A stretch of 64,000 bases of DNA from an uncultured Paracoccaceae bacterium (GCA_947501555.1 CANMWG010000001.1:992001-1056000), one strand, 5' to 3'. Positions 51,780 through 60,838 are shown, counted from the first letter of the stretch. The notes: generated from the letters alone by a model not told the origin. Program-made: numbers and translations.

Positions 51780-51904
51780 ATAGTGATCCATGAGTTAAAT
51801 TGGATTGCTCCAATCACCGTAGACTAGAAATTCAGCCCCCTTGAAGGCGCCGTTGTGGATGGCGCGTCAAGGCCAGGCTGCTTTGTGCTTGAAGGATGTT
51901 AACG

Positions 51905-52393
51905 ATGTATTTGTTCAGGATCGCAGCCCTGATTTTATCCCTATTCGCCAGCCTTCCGGCATTGGCATTTGATCTCGGCCCCGACAACCTGCGCATCACG
52001 CTGGCCAGCGAGCATGTGAACAGCGATGCGGACCTGAATGAATTTAATCCTGGCCTGGTACTGACCTGGAACGGGGATTGGGCCGACATCTCTGCCGGCT
52101 TCATACGCAACAGCTTTGACAACACAGCACCCATCGTCACCCTTTCACGCGATATTTGGCGCAATGATACATGCGGCGTAGGCGGATTTGTGGGCACAGC
52201 GCGCTACACTGAATTGACCGAGAAAACCGATTTTCATCTGGATGGTTGGATCCCTATTGGCGGGTTAAACATAGAATGCGGCCCTGTATTCCTCCAAGCC
52301 ATGCCGGGCCGCGGGATCATCGGACAGGCGTCAGGGCCCAAAGCTGCAGATGCCATTTTGGTGTTTGGGCTAACATTGAACCTGCGCAATTAG
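51905..52393 (+). CDS. Small exported protein, probable beta-barrel
   Basis: A 162-residue exported protein of no recognised family. The signal peptide is residues 1-21 (FRIAALILSLFASLPALA). Alternating hydrophobic strands (RITLASEHVN, PGLVLTW, ADISAGFIRNSFDN, APIVTLSRD, ILVFGLTLNLRN) suggest a small outer-membrane or periplasmic barrel. Two Cys are present (in NDTCGVGG and NIECGPV), possibly a disulfide. ATG 51905 has GAAGGA upstream; the three-residue longer start is possible. Confidence 0.6.
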   Translation: MYLFRIAALILSLFASLPALAFDLGPDNLRITLASEHVNSDADLNEFNPGLVLTWNGDWADISAGFIRNSFDNTAPIVTLSRDIWRNDTCGVGGFVGTARYTELTEKTDFHLDGWIPIGGLNIECGPVFLQAMPGRGIIGQASGPKAADAILVFGLTLNLRN

Positions 52394-52491
52394 AGCGACT
52401 AACGCACAAATTACGCCCGCCTTACGTGTGCTGGGTAGTGAGTTATGCGCACAACACATAGCTGCAATGCATATGAAACGCACGATTCTCT

Positions 52492-52520
52492 CTTGAACGA
52501 TTAAAAAACGCACCCTATCT
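52492..52520 (+). promoter_or_regulatory. RpoH (heat-shock sigma) type promoter
   Basis: CTTG (52492-52495) is separated by 18 bases from CCTATCT (52514-52520). This agrees with the alphaproteobacterial RpoH consensus of CTTG-N17/18-CYTATNT. Transcription would begin near 52527, just upstream of the small RNA candidate. Confidence 0.6.
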
Positions 52521-52526
52521 GAACTC

Positions 52527-52606
52527 TCGAAGGCGATGATGCTCTATCGCTCATCACCTTCACCTCCCTGTTGGACTTCGCCGGGCTTTGTGCCCGGCAT
52601 TTTTTT
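52527..52606 (+). ncRNA. Candidate ~80-nt small RNA upstream of purL
   Basis: Downstream of the RpoH-type promoter, the transcript would have a 5' stem-loop (GGCGATGA at 52532-52539 with TCATCACC at 52551-52558, one mismatch), an unpaired CACCTCCCTG-containing stretch (52559-52579) that could pair with Shine-Dalgarno regions, and a strong terminator. The 5' end is uncertain by a few bases. It resembles stress small RNAs of Rhodobacter (such as StsR or CcsR type), but I cannot confirm homology. Confidence 0.6.
52580..52606 (+). terminator. Strong terminator of the small RNA
   Basis: Perfect 7-bp GC stem, GCCGGGC (52580-52586) and GCCCGGC (52592-52598), with a 5-base loop, followed by A and seven T. 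It lies 186 bases upstream of purL and ends an independent transcript. Confidence 0.9.
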
Positions 52607-52791
52607 GTCTGGCATGTAGTCGCTTCCAAAGCATTGCTGCGATGATACGGTGCGACAAGCAGCAAGAACACGAAGCAAAACAGCCCCCGTTGGACTCGAA
52701 TTTCTGCTGGCAAGGCATACAACGAACGGTAACCCGTTGCCCCTCTCCGCCCCTTCGCATAAACGAACGGCAAGCCGCCGAAGGGGACATC

Positions 52792-54951
52792 ATGCAAGAG
52801 CCAGCCATCACCGAAGACCTGATCGCCGCACATGGGCTCAGCCCTGACGAATACCAGCGGATCCTCGACATCATCGGACGTGAACCTAGCTTCACAGAAC
52901 TCGGTATCTTTTCGGCGATGTGGAACGAGCATTGTTCGTACAAATCCTCCAAGAAATGGTTGCGCACCCTGCCCACCGAAGGCCCCCAAGTCATCTGCGG
53001 CCCCGGCGAAAACGCAGGTGTGGTCGATATCGGCGACGGGCAAGCGGTTGTCTTCAAAATGGAAAGTCACAACCACCCCAGCTACATCGAACCCTATCAG
53101 GGGGCGGCCACCGGCGTGGGTGGTATCCTGCGTGATGTCTTTACAATGGGGGCACGGCCAATTGCGGCGATGAACGCGCTTAGCTTTGGCGCACCTGACC
53201 ACCCGAAGACCAAACAATTGGTCAACGGCGTCGTCGCCGGCGTTGGAGGCTACGGCAACTGCTTCGGGGTGCCCACCGTTGGCGGCGAAGTCCGGTTCGA
53301 CCCGGCTTACAACGGCAATTGCCTGGTCAATGCCTTTGCCGCAGGGCTCGCAGACGCAGACAAAATCTTCTACTCAGCGGCCAGCGGCATCGGCATGCCT
53401 GTGGTATACTTGGGCGCCAAAACCGGACGCGACGGCGTCGGCGGGGCCACCATGGCCTCTGCTGAATTTGATGACACAATTGAAGAAAAGCGGCCCACCG
53501 TGCAAGTGGGTGATCCCTTCACCGAAAAACGTCTGATGGAAGCCACGCTCGAACTCATGGGTACCGGCGCGGTCATTTCCATACAAGACATGGGGGCCGC
53601 AGGTCTCACCTGCTCTGCGGTGGAAATGGGCGACAAAGGCGGGCTTGGGGTCAAACTGAACCTCAACGCAGTCCCCCAACGCGAAGATAACATGACCGCC
53701 TATGAAATGATGCTGTCGGAATCCCAAGAACGAATGCTCATGGTGCTCAAGCCTGAACTCGAAGCGGAAGCGCGCGCTGTGTTCGACAAATGGGACCTCG
53801 ACTTCGCCATCGTCGGCGAAACTATTGAAGACGATCGGTTCATCGTCGAACACAACGGCACAATCATGGCAGACCTGCCGCTCGCCACCCTCTCCGGCTC
53901 CGCCCCGGAATACGACCGCCCGTGGGAGCCGACACCTGCCCCCGATGCATTGGGCGACATCCCCGGCGTGCACCCCATCGACGGGCTCAAGGCGCTGATC
54001 AGCAGCCCAAACTACGCGGGCAAACAATGGGTTTACGAACAATACGACCAACAAGTGATGGGCGACACGGCACGCACACCGGGCGCTGGCTCTGGCATCG
54101 TTCGGGTTCACGGCACAGACAAATCGCTGGCCTTCACCAGCGACGTGACCCCGCGCTATGTGATGGCCAACCCCGTTGAAGGCGGCAAACAAGCGGTGGC
54201 CGAGGCCTACCGCAACCTCACCGCCGTCGGCGCCACACCATTAGCCACAACCGACAACATGAATTTCGGCAACCCGGAAAAGCCACGGATCATGGGGCAA
54301 TTTGTGGGGGCGATCCAAGGGATCGGCGAAGCGGTCAAAGCGTTGGATATGCCCATCGTCTCCGGAAACGTATCGCTTTATAATGAAACCGACGGAACAG
54401 GTATCCTGCCTACGCCCACCATTGGCGCAGTGGGCATCATTAACCACCCAGACCAAATGATCAGCGGCGACATCCGCGAAGGGCATGTTTTGCTCCTGCT
54501 TGGCGAAACGCAAGGGCACCTTGGACAATCCGCACTCCTGGCCGAAGTCTACAACCGGGCCGAAGGCGACGCACCACCAGTTGATCTACAGATGGAAAAG
54601 GCACATGGCGACTTCATCCGGGCCAACCATGGGCTGATCAAAGCCTGCACCGACCTCAGCGATGGAGGGCTGGCACTGGCCGCATTTGAACTGGCAGAGG
54701 CGGCCCAAACGGGGGTGACAATTGACGCCGAGGATACAGGCACATTGTTCGGTGAAGACCAGGGACGGTATCTGATCGCCTGTAACTTTGATCAAGCCGA
54801 AGCGTTGATGATCGCCGCAGGCCAAACAGGCGTGAGCCTGACAACGGTTGGCAAGGTCACAGGGCAAGACATCAGCTTCGGACACCATAGTGCGTCCTTG
54901 GCCGACCTAACTCAGATTTACCGCCGCAGCTTTGAAGAAGCGGTCGCGTAA
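52792..54951 (+). CDS. purL: Phosphoribosylformylglycinamidine synthase II
   Basis: Fourth step of purine synthesis; makes FGAM from FGAR with PurQ and PurS. A 719-residue small-type Pur[18 protein letters not shown] (His substrate loop), [24 protein letters not shown] (ATP binding), and [16 protein letters not shown] near the end. The start at 52792 has GAAGGGGA upstream, so the frame to 52588 is rejected. PurQ/PurS are not in the window. bolA follows 90 bases later. Confidence 0.96.
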   Translation: MQEPAITEDLIAAHGLSPDEYQRILDIIGREPSFTELGIFSAMWNEHCSYKSSKKWLRTLPTEGPQVICGPGENAGVVDIGDGQAVVFKMESHNHPSYIEPYQGAATGVGGILRDVFTMGARPIAAMNALSFGAPDHPKTKQLVNGVVAGVGGYGNCFGVPTVGGEVRFDPAYNGNCLVNAFAAGLADADKIFYSAASGIGMPVVYLGAKTGRDGVGGATMASAEFDDTIEEKRPTVQVGDPFTEKRLMEATLELMGTGAVISIQDMGAAGLTCSAVEMGDKGGLGVKLNLNAVPQREDNMTAYEMMLSESQERMLMVLKPELEAEARAVFDKWDLDFAIVGETIEDDRFIVEHNGTIMADLPLATLSGSAPEYDRPWEPTPAPDALGDIPGVHPIDGLKALISSPNYAGKQWVYEQYDQQVMGDTARTPGAGSGIVRVHGTDKSLAFTSDVTPRYVMANPVEGGKQAVAEAYRNLTAVGATPLATTDNMNFGNPEKPRIMGQFVGAIQGIGEAVKALDMPIVSGNVSLYNETDGTGILPTPTIGAVGIINHPDQMISGDIREGHVLLLLGETQGHLGQSALLAEVYNRAEGDAPPVDLQMEKAHGDFIRANHGLIKACTDLSDGGLALAAFELAEAAQTGVTIDAEDTGTLFGEDQGRYLIACNFDQAEALMIAAGQTGVSLTTVGKVTGQDISFGHHSASLADLTQIYRRSFEEAVA

Positions 54952-55041
54952 TCTCTCTGTATCAATCACACACCCGTCAGAGGCATGCCACTTGTCTGCA
55001 GCGCTGCCGCGCCCTAGATTGAACGAAACCGAGGAACATAT

Positions 55042-55272
55042 ATGCCCATCACCGCCTTTGATATCGAAACTCTGCTGCGCGAAAGCTTTCCCAATGCGAC
55101 CATCCAGATCCAAGGGGATGACGGGGTACATTTTCAGGGGTTGGTGATCGATGAAAGCTTCCGGGGCATGAACCGAATCCAACAACAACGCGCGGTGATG
55201 GCCGTGATTAAACCCAAGGTCGACAGCGGGGAAATCCACGCGCTCGGCCTGACCACCAAGGCACCCGACTAG
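55042..55272 (+). CDS. BolA family protein
   Basis: A 76-residue BolA fold protein, a partner of monothiol glutaredoxins in iron-sulfur handling. It has LRESFPNATIQIQGDDGVHFQGLVIDESFRGMNRIQQQRAV, with the loop His and C-terminal His-like position of the family. GAGGAACATAT precedes the ATG. It lies just upstream of grxD, supporting a functional pair. The intergenic region carries tandem palindromes. Confidence 0.9.
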   Translation: MPITAFDIETLLRESFPNATIQIQGDDGVHFQGLVIDESFRGMNRIQQQRAVMAVIKPKVDSGEIHALGLTTKAPD

Positions 55273-55275
55273 CAG

Positions 55276-55323
55276 CCAAATTTTTTTGAAAAAATTTGGA
55301 CCAAAGTCTTTAAAAGACTTTGG
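55276..55323. repeat. Two tandem palindromes between bolA and grxD
   Basis: The first (55276-55299) has arms CCAAATTTTTT and AAAAAATTTGG around TG. The second (55301-55323) has arms CCAAAGTCTTT and AAAGACTTTGG around one A. Only 1 base separates them. Both are long, AT-rich fold-backs. They follow the bolA stop by 4 bases and precede grxD, so they may terminate bolA or protect its mRNA. Compare 12219-12271. Confidence 0.8.
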
Positions 55324-55348
55324 CACCCCCTAAAAGAGGACATCACCC

Positions 55349-55711
55349 ATGACTGCCCAAGACCAAATCAAAGAAACCGTCAGCACCAACGACGTCGTCC
55401 TTTTCATGAAAGGCACCAAATCCATGCCGCAATGCGGATTCTCCTCGCGCGTGGCCGGTGTGCTCAATTTCATGGGCGTTGACTTCAACGACGTAAATGT
55501 GCTGGCCGACGAAGAGCTGCGGCAGGGCATCAAGGATTTCTCCGATTGGCCAACCATCCCGCAGCTTTATGTCAAAGGTGAATTCGTGGGTGGCTGCGAC
55601 ATCATCACGGAAATGACGCTGTCGGGCGAGCTGGACACGCTTTTCGCGGACAGCGGCGTCAATTTCGACAAAGACGCGGCTGATAAAATCCGCGAAGCGA
55701 ACGCAGAGTAA
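55349..55711 (+). CDS. grxD: Monothiol glutaredoxin (Grx4/GrxD type)
   Basis: Iron-sulfur cluster carrier/regulator. A 120-residue protein with the monothiol active site CGFS at 29-32 (QCGFSSRV), DWPTIPQLYVKGEFVGGCDI and C-terminal helix. AAAAGAGGA lies upstream of the start. With BolA directly upstream, the pair probably forms the BolA-glutaredoxin complex known in bacteria and yeast. Confidence 0.95.
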   Translation: MTAQDQIKETVSTNDVVLFMKGTKSMPQCGFSSRVAGVLNFMGVDFNDVNVLADEELRQGIKDFSDWPTIPQLYVKGEFVGGCDIITEMTLSGELDTLFADSGVNFDKDAADKIREANAE

Positions 55712-55734
55712 CGCGACTTAAAACCTGAAGGGGC

Positions 55735-55764
55735 CCGGCGACTTCGCCGGACACTCTGTCTTTT
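55735..55764 (+). terminator. Probable terminator after grxD
   Basis: A 6-bp stem, CCGGCG (55735-55740) and CGCCGG (55745-55750), is followed by a weak T-containing run (CTGTCTTTTGG). Located 24 bases past the grxD stop, in front of the facing minus-strand gene's end. Moderate call. Confidence 0.5.
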
Positions 55765-55797
55765 GGTTGTACTCAATCAACGCTCAAAAAATCCGGC

Positions 55798-56511
55798 TTA
55801 ACGGAACAAGCGTGCGCCCGTCGTGGCAGCAATGTCATCAGGGTCGACATCGTCGAGATGATCGTGATCAACTCCCTCTTCGGTGATCTCGTCGCGTTGA
55901 GTGGCCGGTCTTGACCGCAGCGTGATGGGCCCATCATCTGATCTATCCGTCGCTGCGTCCCGTTCAAGGGCTTCAGTCCCATCTCGGCTGCCCACCTCTG
56001 CAGAAGCCGAACCTGCATCATTTTCAACAGAAGACAAGTCGAGCTCGATGATTGACTGCAACGTCGTCGTGGTTTCAACGGTATCAGTCCGTGGGCGGGT
56101 CCTGTCGATCTCACCGCTGCCAGATCTATCGCGGGTCGTCGCACCGCGATCCACAGAGCCTGTGTCCTCGTCCGTCTGTGGCGTTGCATCCCGAGGCCGA
56201 CGGCTGGCCAGATGCGTCGCAAACCCCCGTTGCCTGTGGTCGCGCGTCGCGGTCCGCTCTGGTCTTTCCGCTGCGGTCTCACGTTGCGCCTCATCGAAAA
56301 TCTGGCGCAACCGAGATGGTTGGCCGAGCGCCTGCTCAGCGGTTCGTGGTTGAGGCGGACGTCGCGCGTTTGGATGTCCGGCAACGCCTTGTCCGCCTAA
56401 TCGTCTTGCCTGTGCCGCCGGCGCTGATTGACCGGCATTTATCGGAACTTCCACAAAATGGGTGCTTGCTGGTTTTGCACGTCGATCTGAAGCAGTTGGT
56501 GGACGAGCCAT
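55798..56511 (-). CDS. Disordered hypothetical protein of unknown function
   Basis: A 237-residue protein with no family I recognise. The first half is basic and Pro/Arg/Ala-rich; the second half is Thr/Asp/Glu-rich (VETTTTLQSIIELDLSSVENDAGS) with a strongly acidic stretch near the end (GVDHDHLDDVDPDDIAATTG). It has no signal peptide or membrane segment. The start is well supported by AAAGGAG before ATG 56511. Placement after zapA suggests a possible cell-envelope or cell-cycle role, which is a guess. Confidence 0.6.
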   Translation of the reverse strand: MARPPTASDRRAKPASTHFVEVPINAGQSAPAAQARRLGGQGVAGHPNARRPPQPRTAEQALGQPSRLRQIFDEAQRETAAERPERTATRDHRQRGFATHLASRRPRDATPQTDEDTGSVDRGATTRDRSGSGEIDRTRPRTDTVETTTTLQSIIELDLSSVENDAGSASAEVGSRDGTEALERDAATDRSDDGPITLRSRPATQRDEITEEGVDHDHLDDVDPDDIAATTGARLFR

Positions 56512-56616
56512 CGAAATTCTCCTTTCACATTTACTGCCCTCATCCTAGGCGGGCTTTGTGAAAGGCGCTGTGTCATTTGGGACAGGCGCACAGCAATGAT
56601 GAAATTCCAGACGGGG

Positions 56617-57000
56617 CTATCCCTCGACCTGATCGGCCAAGGCCTCAGCCCGGGCGGCAAGTTCTGCCAAAGTGTCCGTAATTTCGCGGGGGACCACAGG
56701 CACCTCAACGCGCTCTGGCGCAGGCGCGGGCTGGGTCTGCAACGTCTCAATCTGTGCCCGCATCTTAGCCGCCTCGGCCTCGGCCTCGCGCAGCTTATCT
56801 TCCATCCCGGCGGTCTTATCAGCCAGCATCAAACCCGTCATCAGCAGCATGCGTGATTCAGGCATGCGTCCAATCTGTTCTGACAAATGCGATGCTTCCT
56901 TATCCAGCATTGAAGCCGCCGAATGCAGGAAATGCTCTTCGCCGTCCTGGCAGGCCACCTCGAACGTACGGCCTCCAATAGAAATCTCAACTTGGGGCAT
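56617..57000 (-). CDS. zapA: Cell division protein ZapA
   Basis: Promotes Z-ring assembly by bundling FtsZ filaments. A 127-residue protein: PQVEISIGGRTFEVAC at the N-terminus and a long coiled coil (about 45-125) with LLMTGLMLADKTAGMEDK. The start at 57000 has GAGGAG upstream, so five extra residues of the longer frame are not used. It overlaps the preceding coiled-coil gene by 14 bases, suggesting translational coupling. Confidence 0.88.
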   Translation of the reverse strand: MPQVEISIGGRTFEVACQDGEEHFLHSAASMLDKEASHLSEQIGRMPESRMLLMTGLMLADKTAGMEDKLREAEAEAAKMRAQIETLQTQPAPAPERVEVPVVPREITDTLAELAARAEALADQVEG

Positions 57001-57457
57001 GTGAGCTCTCCTCAATCAATGGCTTCAGCTCGGTCAAGATGGTCTCGACCTCCGTGGCCTCAGCGGCACGTTGGGCCACAAGGGCTTCAATCTCGGCGGT
57101 GACAGCCGCATCGATCAGCTCTGGGGTCAACCCTTGCGTCACAGCGTTGCGCAAATCGGTGCTGATGCTGCGCATCTGCGCATTCGAGGCACGCAACCGC
57201 TGCAATTCGGCATCCAAGGCCTTCATCTGTGTCGCCTGACTTTCGACGCGGCCGGTCAACTCGGAAACCAATGTATCTTGGCGGTCCTTCAGGGTCTGTA
57301 TCTTCACGACCAATTCGGCATTCGCAGCCCGTTCGCTCTCAAGGGCTGCACGCAATGACGTCTCTGTGTCACCCCCTTGGCCTTGCGTTTCCAGACCCTG
57401 CCTGATCCGGTCCAACGCCACCGCAATCCGGCTTTCTAACGCACTTATCTCACTCAT
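56987..57457 (-). CDS. Coiled-coil protein upstream of zapA, hypothetical
   Basis: A 156-residue protein of heptad-rich, charged sequence (ESRIAVALDRIRQGL, then long repeats with LVVKIQTLKDRQDTLVSE and LDAELQRLRASNAQM). No membrane or signal segments. It starts 29 bases from a divergent small ORF and overlaps zapA, so it may act with ZapA (ZapB-like by context only). Function unknown. Confidence 0.65.
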   Translation of the reverse strand: MSEISALESRIAVALDRIRQGLETQGQGGDTETSLRAALESERAANAELVVKIQTLKDRQDTLVSELTGRVESQATQMKALDAELQRLRASNAQMRSISTDLRNAVTQGLTPELIDAAVTAEIEALVAQRAAEATEVETILTELKPLIEESSHAPS

Positions 57458-57647
57458 CCGCCCGTCCTTTCAAAGCCAGCAACTGTGGCCTGATCCTGGC
57501 AAAGACCCCCTAGGGCCAAAGCCAGCCATGTGATTCTGCAGGCGGCGGGATATCTATCTTGTCGCACCCTTGACCTGCGAATCGTACCTCTTTGGCAATA
57601 GCCTAAGCGATCCCGGCAGCCCCCGCAAATCGACTGAGGTGAACAAT

Positions 57648-57719
57648 ATGAACGGTTTAGCCGTCACGCTTGATCTTGGGGGGGACCCTGATATGACGCG
57701 GGGCAACCGATATCGTTAA
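57648..57719 (+). CDS. Possible leader ORF upstream of tkt
   Basis: A 23-codon ORF (MNGLAVTLDLGG...) has a good GAGGTGAACAAT Shine-Dalgarno before its ATG and ends 25 bases before tkt. It may be an untranslated coincidence or a leader that couples to tkt. Listed at low confidence because of the ribosome-binding site only. Confidence 0.3.
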   Translation: MNGLAVTLDLGGDPDMTRGNRYR

Positions 57720-57744
57720 ACTCTTGTAAACAGGACCAAGCCCT

Positions 57745-59763
57745 TTGGATATTGCAGCACTCCGCTCCGCCCATCCCGAACATTGGAAGAAGGCCACGGC
57801 CATCCGCACACTGACACTCGATGCAGTGGCAGCTGCCAATTCCGGTCATTCAGGCATGCCCATGGGCATGGCCGACGTGGCAACCGTCTTGTTTGAAAAG
57901 CACCTCAAGTTCGATCCCAAAGCCCCCCACTGGCCAGATCGGGACCGGTTCATCCTCTCCGCTGGGCACGGGTCTATGCTGCTCTATTCCTTGATGTATC
58001 TGACCGGTTACGAAGACATGCCCCTGTCCGAGATCAAGAATTTCCGCCAATGGGGTGCCAAAACCGCAGGACACCCTGAATTCGGGCATGCGCGCGGGAT
58101 TGAAACCACCACGGGGCCGCTTGGACAAGGTATCGCCAATTCGGTCGGTTTCGCGATTGCCGAAGAAGTCCAGCGCGCCACATGGGGCAAAAAAATCATC
58201 GATCACCACACCTATGTGATGGCAGGCGACGGCTGCCTGATGGAAGGCGTCAGCCAAGAGGCGGTCGGGCTCGCTGGCATGCAAAAACTGGGGCACCTGA
58301 TCGTGTTCTGGGACAATAACAACATCACCATCGACGGCACCGTTGATATGGCGGATGTCACAAACCAACCGATGCGCTTTGACGCCTCTGGTTGGCACGT
58401 TCAAGAAATCGACGGGCATGACCCCGAAGCGATTGATGCCGCGATTGAACTTGCCAAGAACGACCCACGCCCCTCCATGATTGCGTGCAAGACGCACATC
58501 GCGCTTGGCCACGCCGCCCAAGATACCTCCAAGGGACACGGCGCGCTGACCGACCCCGCACAGCTGCAAGCTACAAAAGAGGCTTACGGCGCACCCATGG
58601 GCGATTTCGAGGTCACAGCCGACGTCAAAGCCGCATGGGAAGCCATGGGTGCTCGCGGCGCCGCAACACGTCAAGACTGGCAAGCCCGGTTCGAAACACT
58701 CTCGGCGGCAAAGCAGGCCGAATTTGATCGCACCTACGCTGGCGAAGCCCCCAAGAAACTCAGCGCCACAATCCGTGCGCTGAAAAAGCAGATCAGCGAA
58801 GACCAGCCGAAAGTCGCCACCCGGAAGTCGTCAGAACTGACGCTGCAGGCGATCAACCCGATCTGTCAGGAAACCATCGGCGGGTCTGCGGACCTGACGG
58901 GGTCCAACAACACGCTGACCGCTGATATGGGCATCTTCAACCCCGACAACCGCAAAGGGCGCTACATCTACTACGGCGTGCGTGAACACGGTATGGCGGC
59001 AGCGATGAACGGCATGGCACTGCACGGCGGCGCACGTCCCTACGGGGGCACATTCATGTGTTTCACCGACTACGCCCGCGGGGCGATGCGGCTGTCCGCG
59101 CTCATGGGCATCCCCACCACCTATGTGATGACACACGACAGCATCGGGCTTGGCGAAGACGGGCCGACACACCAACCGGTCGAGCATCTGGCCATGCTGC
59201 GGGCCACACCAAACACCCATGTGTTCCGCCCCGCAGACACGGTCGAAACAGCCGAGGCTTGGGAACTGGCCCTGACATCGCAGAAAACGCCCAGCGTGCT
59301 CTGCCTGACACGGCAAGGGCTGCCAACTGTGCGAACGGAACACAAAACAAAGAACCTCACCGCTCAGGGCGCATACGTTCTGGCTGATGCTGACGGAAAA
59401 AGACAAGCCATCCTAATGGCCACCGGCTCCGAGATCTCTATCGCCATGGCAGCGCGCGATCTGCTGCAGGCCGAAGGGATCGGCACGCGGGTTGTCTCCA
59501 TGCCCTGCTGGGAGCTGTTCGAAGAACAAGACGAAAGCTACCGGCGCAAGGTCCTGCCAGCAGGCCCCGTGCGGGTCGCCATCGAGGCCGGGGTACGCTT
59601 TGGCTGGGATCAATGGCTGTTTGGCGAACGGGGCAAGCGGGACAAAGGCGATTTTGTCGGCATGCCAGGGTTCGGAGCGTCAGCACCGGCCGATCAATTG
59701 TTCAAAGAATTTGGCATCACGGCAGAAGACACCGCCGCCAAGGTCAAATCTCTTATCAAGTAA
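57745..59763 (+). CDS. tkt: Transketolase
   Basis: TPP enzyme of the pentose phosphate and Calvin-type pathways, linking them to glycolysis. A 672-residue protein. [16 protein letters not shown], the TPP motif [16 protein letters not shown]...[10 protein letters not shown] and [15 protein letters not shown] are present. It appears to start at TTG 57745 ([14 protein letters not shown]), with AGGA upstream, a start supported by the family N-terminus. The stop TAA lies inside a palindromic repeat. It is divergent from the zapA pair. Confidence 0.95.
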   Translation: MDIAALRSAHPEHWKKATAIRTLTLDAVAAANSGHSGMPMGMADVATVLFEKHLKFDPKAPHWPDRDRFILSAGHGSMLLYSLMYLTGYEDMPLSEIKNFRQWGAKTAGHPEFGHARGIETTTGPLGQGIANSVGFAIAEEVQRATWGKKIIDHHTYVMAGDGCLMEGVSQEAVGLAGMQKLGHLIVFWDNNNITIDGTVDMADVTNQPMRFDASGWHVQEIDGHDPEAIDAAIELAKNDPRPSMIACKTHIALGHAAQDTSKGHGALTDPAQLQATKEAYGAPMGDFEVTADVKAAWEAMGARGAATRQDWQARFETLSAAKQAEFDRTYAGEAPKKLSATIRALKKQISEDQPKVATRKSSELTLQAINPICQETIGGSADLTGSNNTLTADMGIFNPDNRKGRYIYYGVREHGMAAAMNGMALHGGARPYGGTFMCFTDYARGAMRLSALMGIPTTYVMTHDSIGLGEDGPTHQPVEHLAMLRATPNTHVFRPADTVETAEAWELALTSQKTPSVLCLTRQGLPTVRTEHKTKNLTAQGAYVLADADGKRQAILMATGSEISIAMAARDLLQAEGIGTRVVSMPCWELFEEQDESYRRKVLPAGPVRVAIEAGVRFGWDQWLFGERGKRDKGDFVGMPGFGASAPADQLFKEFGITAEDTAAKVKSLIK

Positions 59764-59785
59764 GATGGGTTTAAACCCATCCTAC
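59760..59785. repeat. Palindromic repeat with the tkt stop embedded
   Basis: A 26-base palindrome with one mismatch, near-identical to the copy at 24610-24635 (GTAAGATGGGTTTAAACCCA shared). The tkt stop TAA (59761-59763) is its first part. It can act as a fold-back terminator. Confidence 0.8.
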
Positions 59786-59821
59786 GGGGCTTTGCTGGTA
59801 TCATGAAAGCACCCACCCCAC

Positions 59822-59848
59822 GTAGGGTGGGTGCAACCCACGCGCCTA
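59822..59848. repeat. Related imperfect palindrome with the PhyH stop embedded
   Basis: GTAGGGTGGGT and ACCCAC..CCTAC arms make an imperfect palindrome with a bulge, related to the repeat 60 bases before it. The minus-strand PhyH stop codon (59846-59848) is inside. It faces the tkt repeat, so the pair brackets the 3' ends of two converging genes. Confidence 0.65.
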
Positions 59849-60640
59849 CCGCGCAAACACCACCGGAAACCAATCCTCACGCAACCGCTGGCCCGGCACC
59901 ATACCATGGCCGGGAAACGGCGGCGACGTGGGCCCCGGCCGCGCTACATAGCGCGCATCATCCCCTAGCAAGCGCAATGAAAACGCTCGGCGACGATCTG
60001 CAGCGTCATTTCCGCGCGCGCCATGCAAAATCCGATAGTGAAACGCCACAGCGTCACCCGGTTCCATCTCAAATTCGACAATCTCCATGCCGTCCGCATC
60101 CGGATCGGGCACAGGCATGAATTCCACTTCATCAGGATAAAACGAGGTCTCAGCCAGCCACCGGGTCGGCAAAACAGCGCGTGGCCATTTATGCGAACCC
60201 ACAACGCAGCGTAGCGACGCTTCGCGCACCGGATCAAGCGGGGACCAGAAACTCACAGTCTGCGCGCCCTCAACAAAGTAATACGGGCTATCCTGATGCC
60301 ACGGCGTCGGCTTGGACGTGCCCGGTTCCTTGACCAACACATGATCATGAAACAACTGACAGCATTGGGATTGCATCAAATCCGCCGCAACCTCGGCCGC
60401 AGGCGACTGACGGGCAGCGGCCTCAAACGGAGCAATCCGCTGCCAATTGCAATAGTCATCAAAGAACCTGCCCGCCTCGCCCTCATGTAGGTTTTCGGCG
60501 GCATAAGGACCGGGGTCGGCCATATTCTGAGCGACACCATCACGAAGGCGCTCCACCCAATCAGCAAACAAACCTTTGATTAAAACGACACCATCGCGCT
60601 GATAAGTCTCGATATGGGTCTGGGTGATCAACGGATGCAT
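59846..60640 (-). CDS. Phytanoyl-CoA dioxygenase (PhyH) family protein
   Basis: A 264-residue Fe(II)/2-oxoglutarate oxygenase-type protein. The metal ligands His and Asp appear in PWHQDSPYYFVEG, with a second His in YRILHGARGND and a 2-oxoglutarate-binding Arg in the FSLRLLGDDARYV segment. The start at 60640 has AGAGGGA upstream and a conserved N-terminus. Substrate is unknown; members act on many small molecules, including ectoine-type compounds. Confidence 0.82.
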   Translation of the reverse strand: MHPLITQTHIETYQRDGVVLIKGLFADWVERLRDGVAQNMADPGPYAAENLHEGEAGRFFDDYCNWQRIAPFEAAARQSPAAEVAADLMQSQCCQLFHDHVLVKEPGTSKPTPWHQDSPYYFVEGAQTVSFWSPLDPVREASLRCVVGSHKWPRAVLPTRWLAETSFYPDEVEFMPVPDPDADGMEIVEFEMEPGDAVAFHYRILHGARGNDAADRRRAFSLRLLGDDARYVARPGPTSPPFPGHGMVPGQRLREDWFPVVFAR

Positions 60641-60725
60641 ATTCGGTCCCTCTTCACTGCGAAAAACCCTAAGCAAGCCCGGCGCGAATTGACAGATCAA
60701 AACTGTTTGCGGTAACACCAAAATT

Positions 60726-60758
60726 CGTTAACGCTAACACGCAATGTTACCGTTAACA
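60726..60758. promoter_or_regulatory. Two CceR-like LacI-type operators upstream of gap
   Basis: CGTTAACGCTAACA (60726-60739) and TGTTACCGTTAACA (60745-60758) resemble the palindrome TGTTAGCGCTAACA used by the carbon regulator CceR in Rhodobacter sphaeroides. Their centres are 19 bases apart. A TTGACA-like -35 (60689-60694) lies upstream, so the operators would sit around the transcription start. The regulator gene is not in the window. Confidence 0.6.
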
Positions 60759-60838
60759 TGTTATTTTTAAAAGGTTTTTACTCTTAACAGACGACCCACA
60801 CCTCGCTATACGAACCCCGACATCACAGGGGATCAGAT

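Larger units (their letters stand above)
52394..52791. other. 398-base gene-free region holding a small RNA candidate
   Basis: Between the small exported protein and purL. It contains an RpoH-type promoter (52492-52520), a predicted small RNA with two hairpins (about 52527-52606), and then about 185 bases before purL, of which the purL leader is part. No coding frame in it fits. Confidence 0.5.

Noticed and set aside
53374..54192. 272-residue minus-strand ORF opposite purL
   Set aside because: Antisense shadow of purL without any recognisable domain or start signal.
57458..57744. 6S RNA (ssrS) near zapA
   Set aside because: 6S RNA genes often lie by zapA, but neither this gap nor the 105 bases after zapA shows the expected long hairpin with a central bubble that I can recognise.
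59803..60120. 105-residue plus ORF after tkt
   Set aside because: It covers palindromic repeat and antisense of the PhyH gene and has a Pro/Ala/Thr-rich shadow composition.
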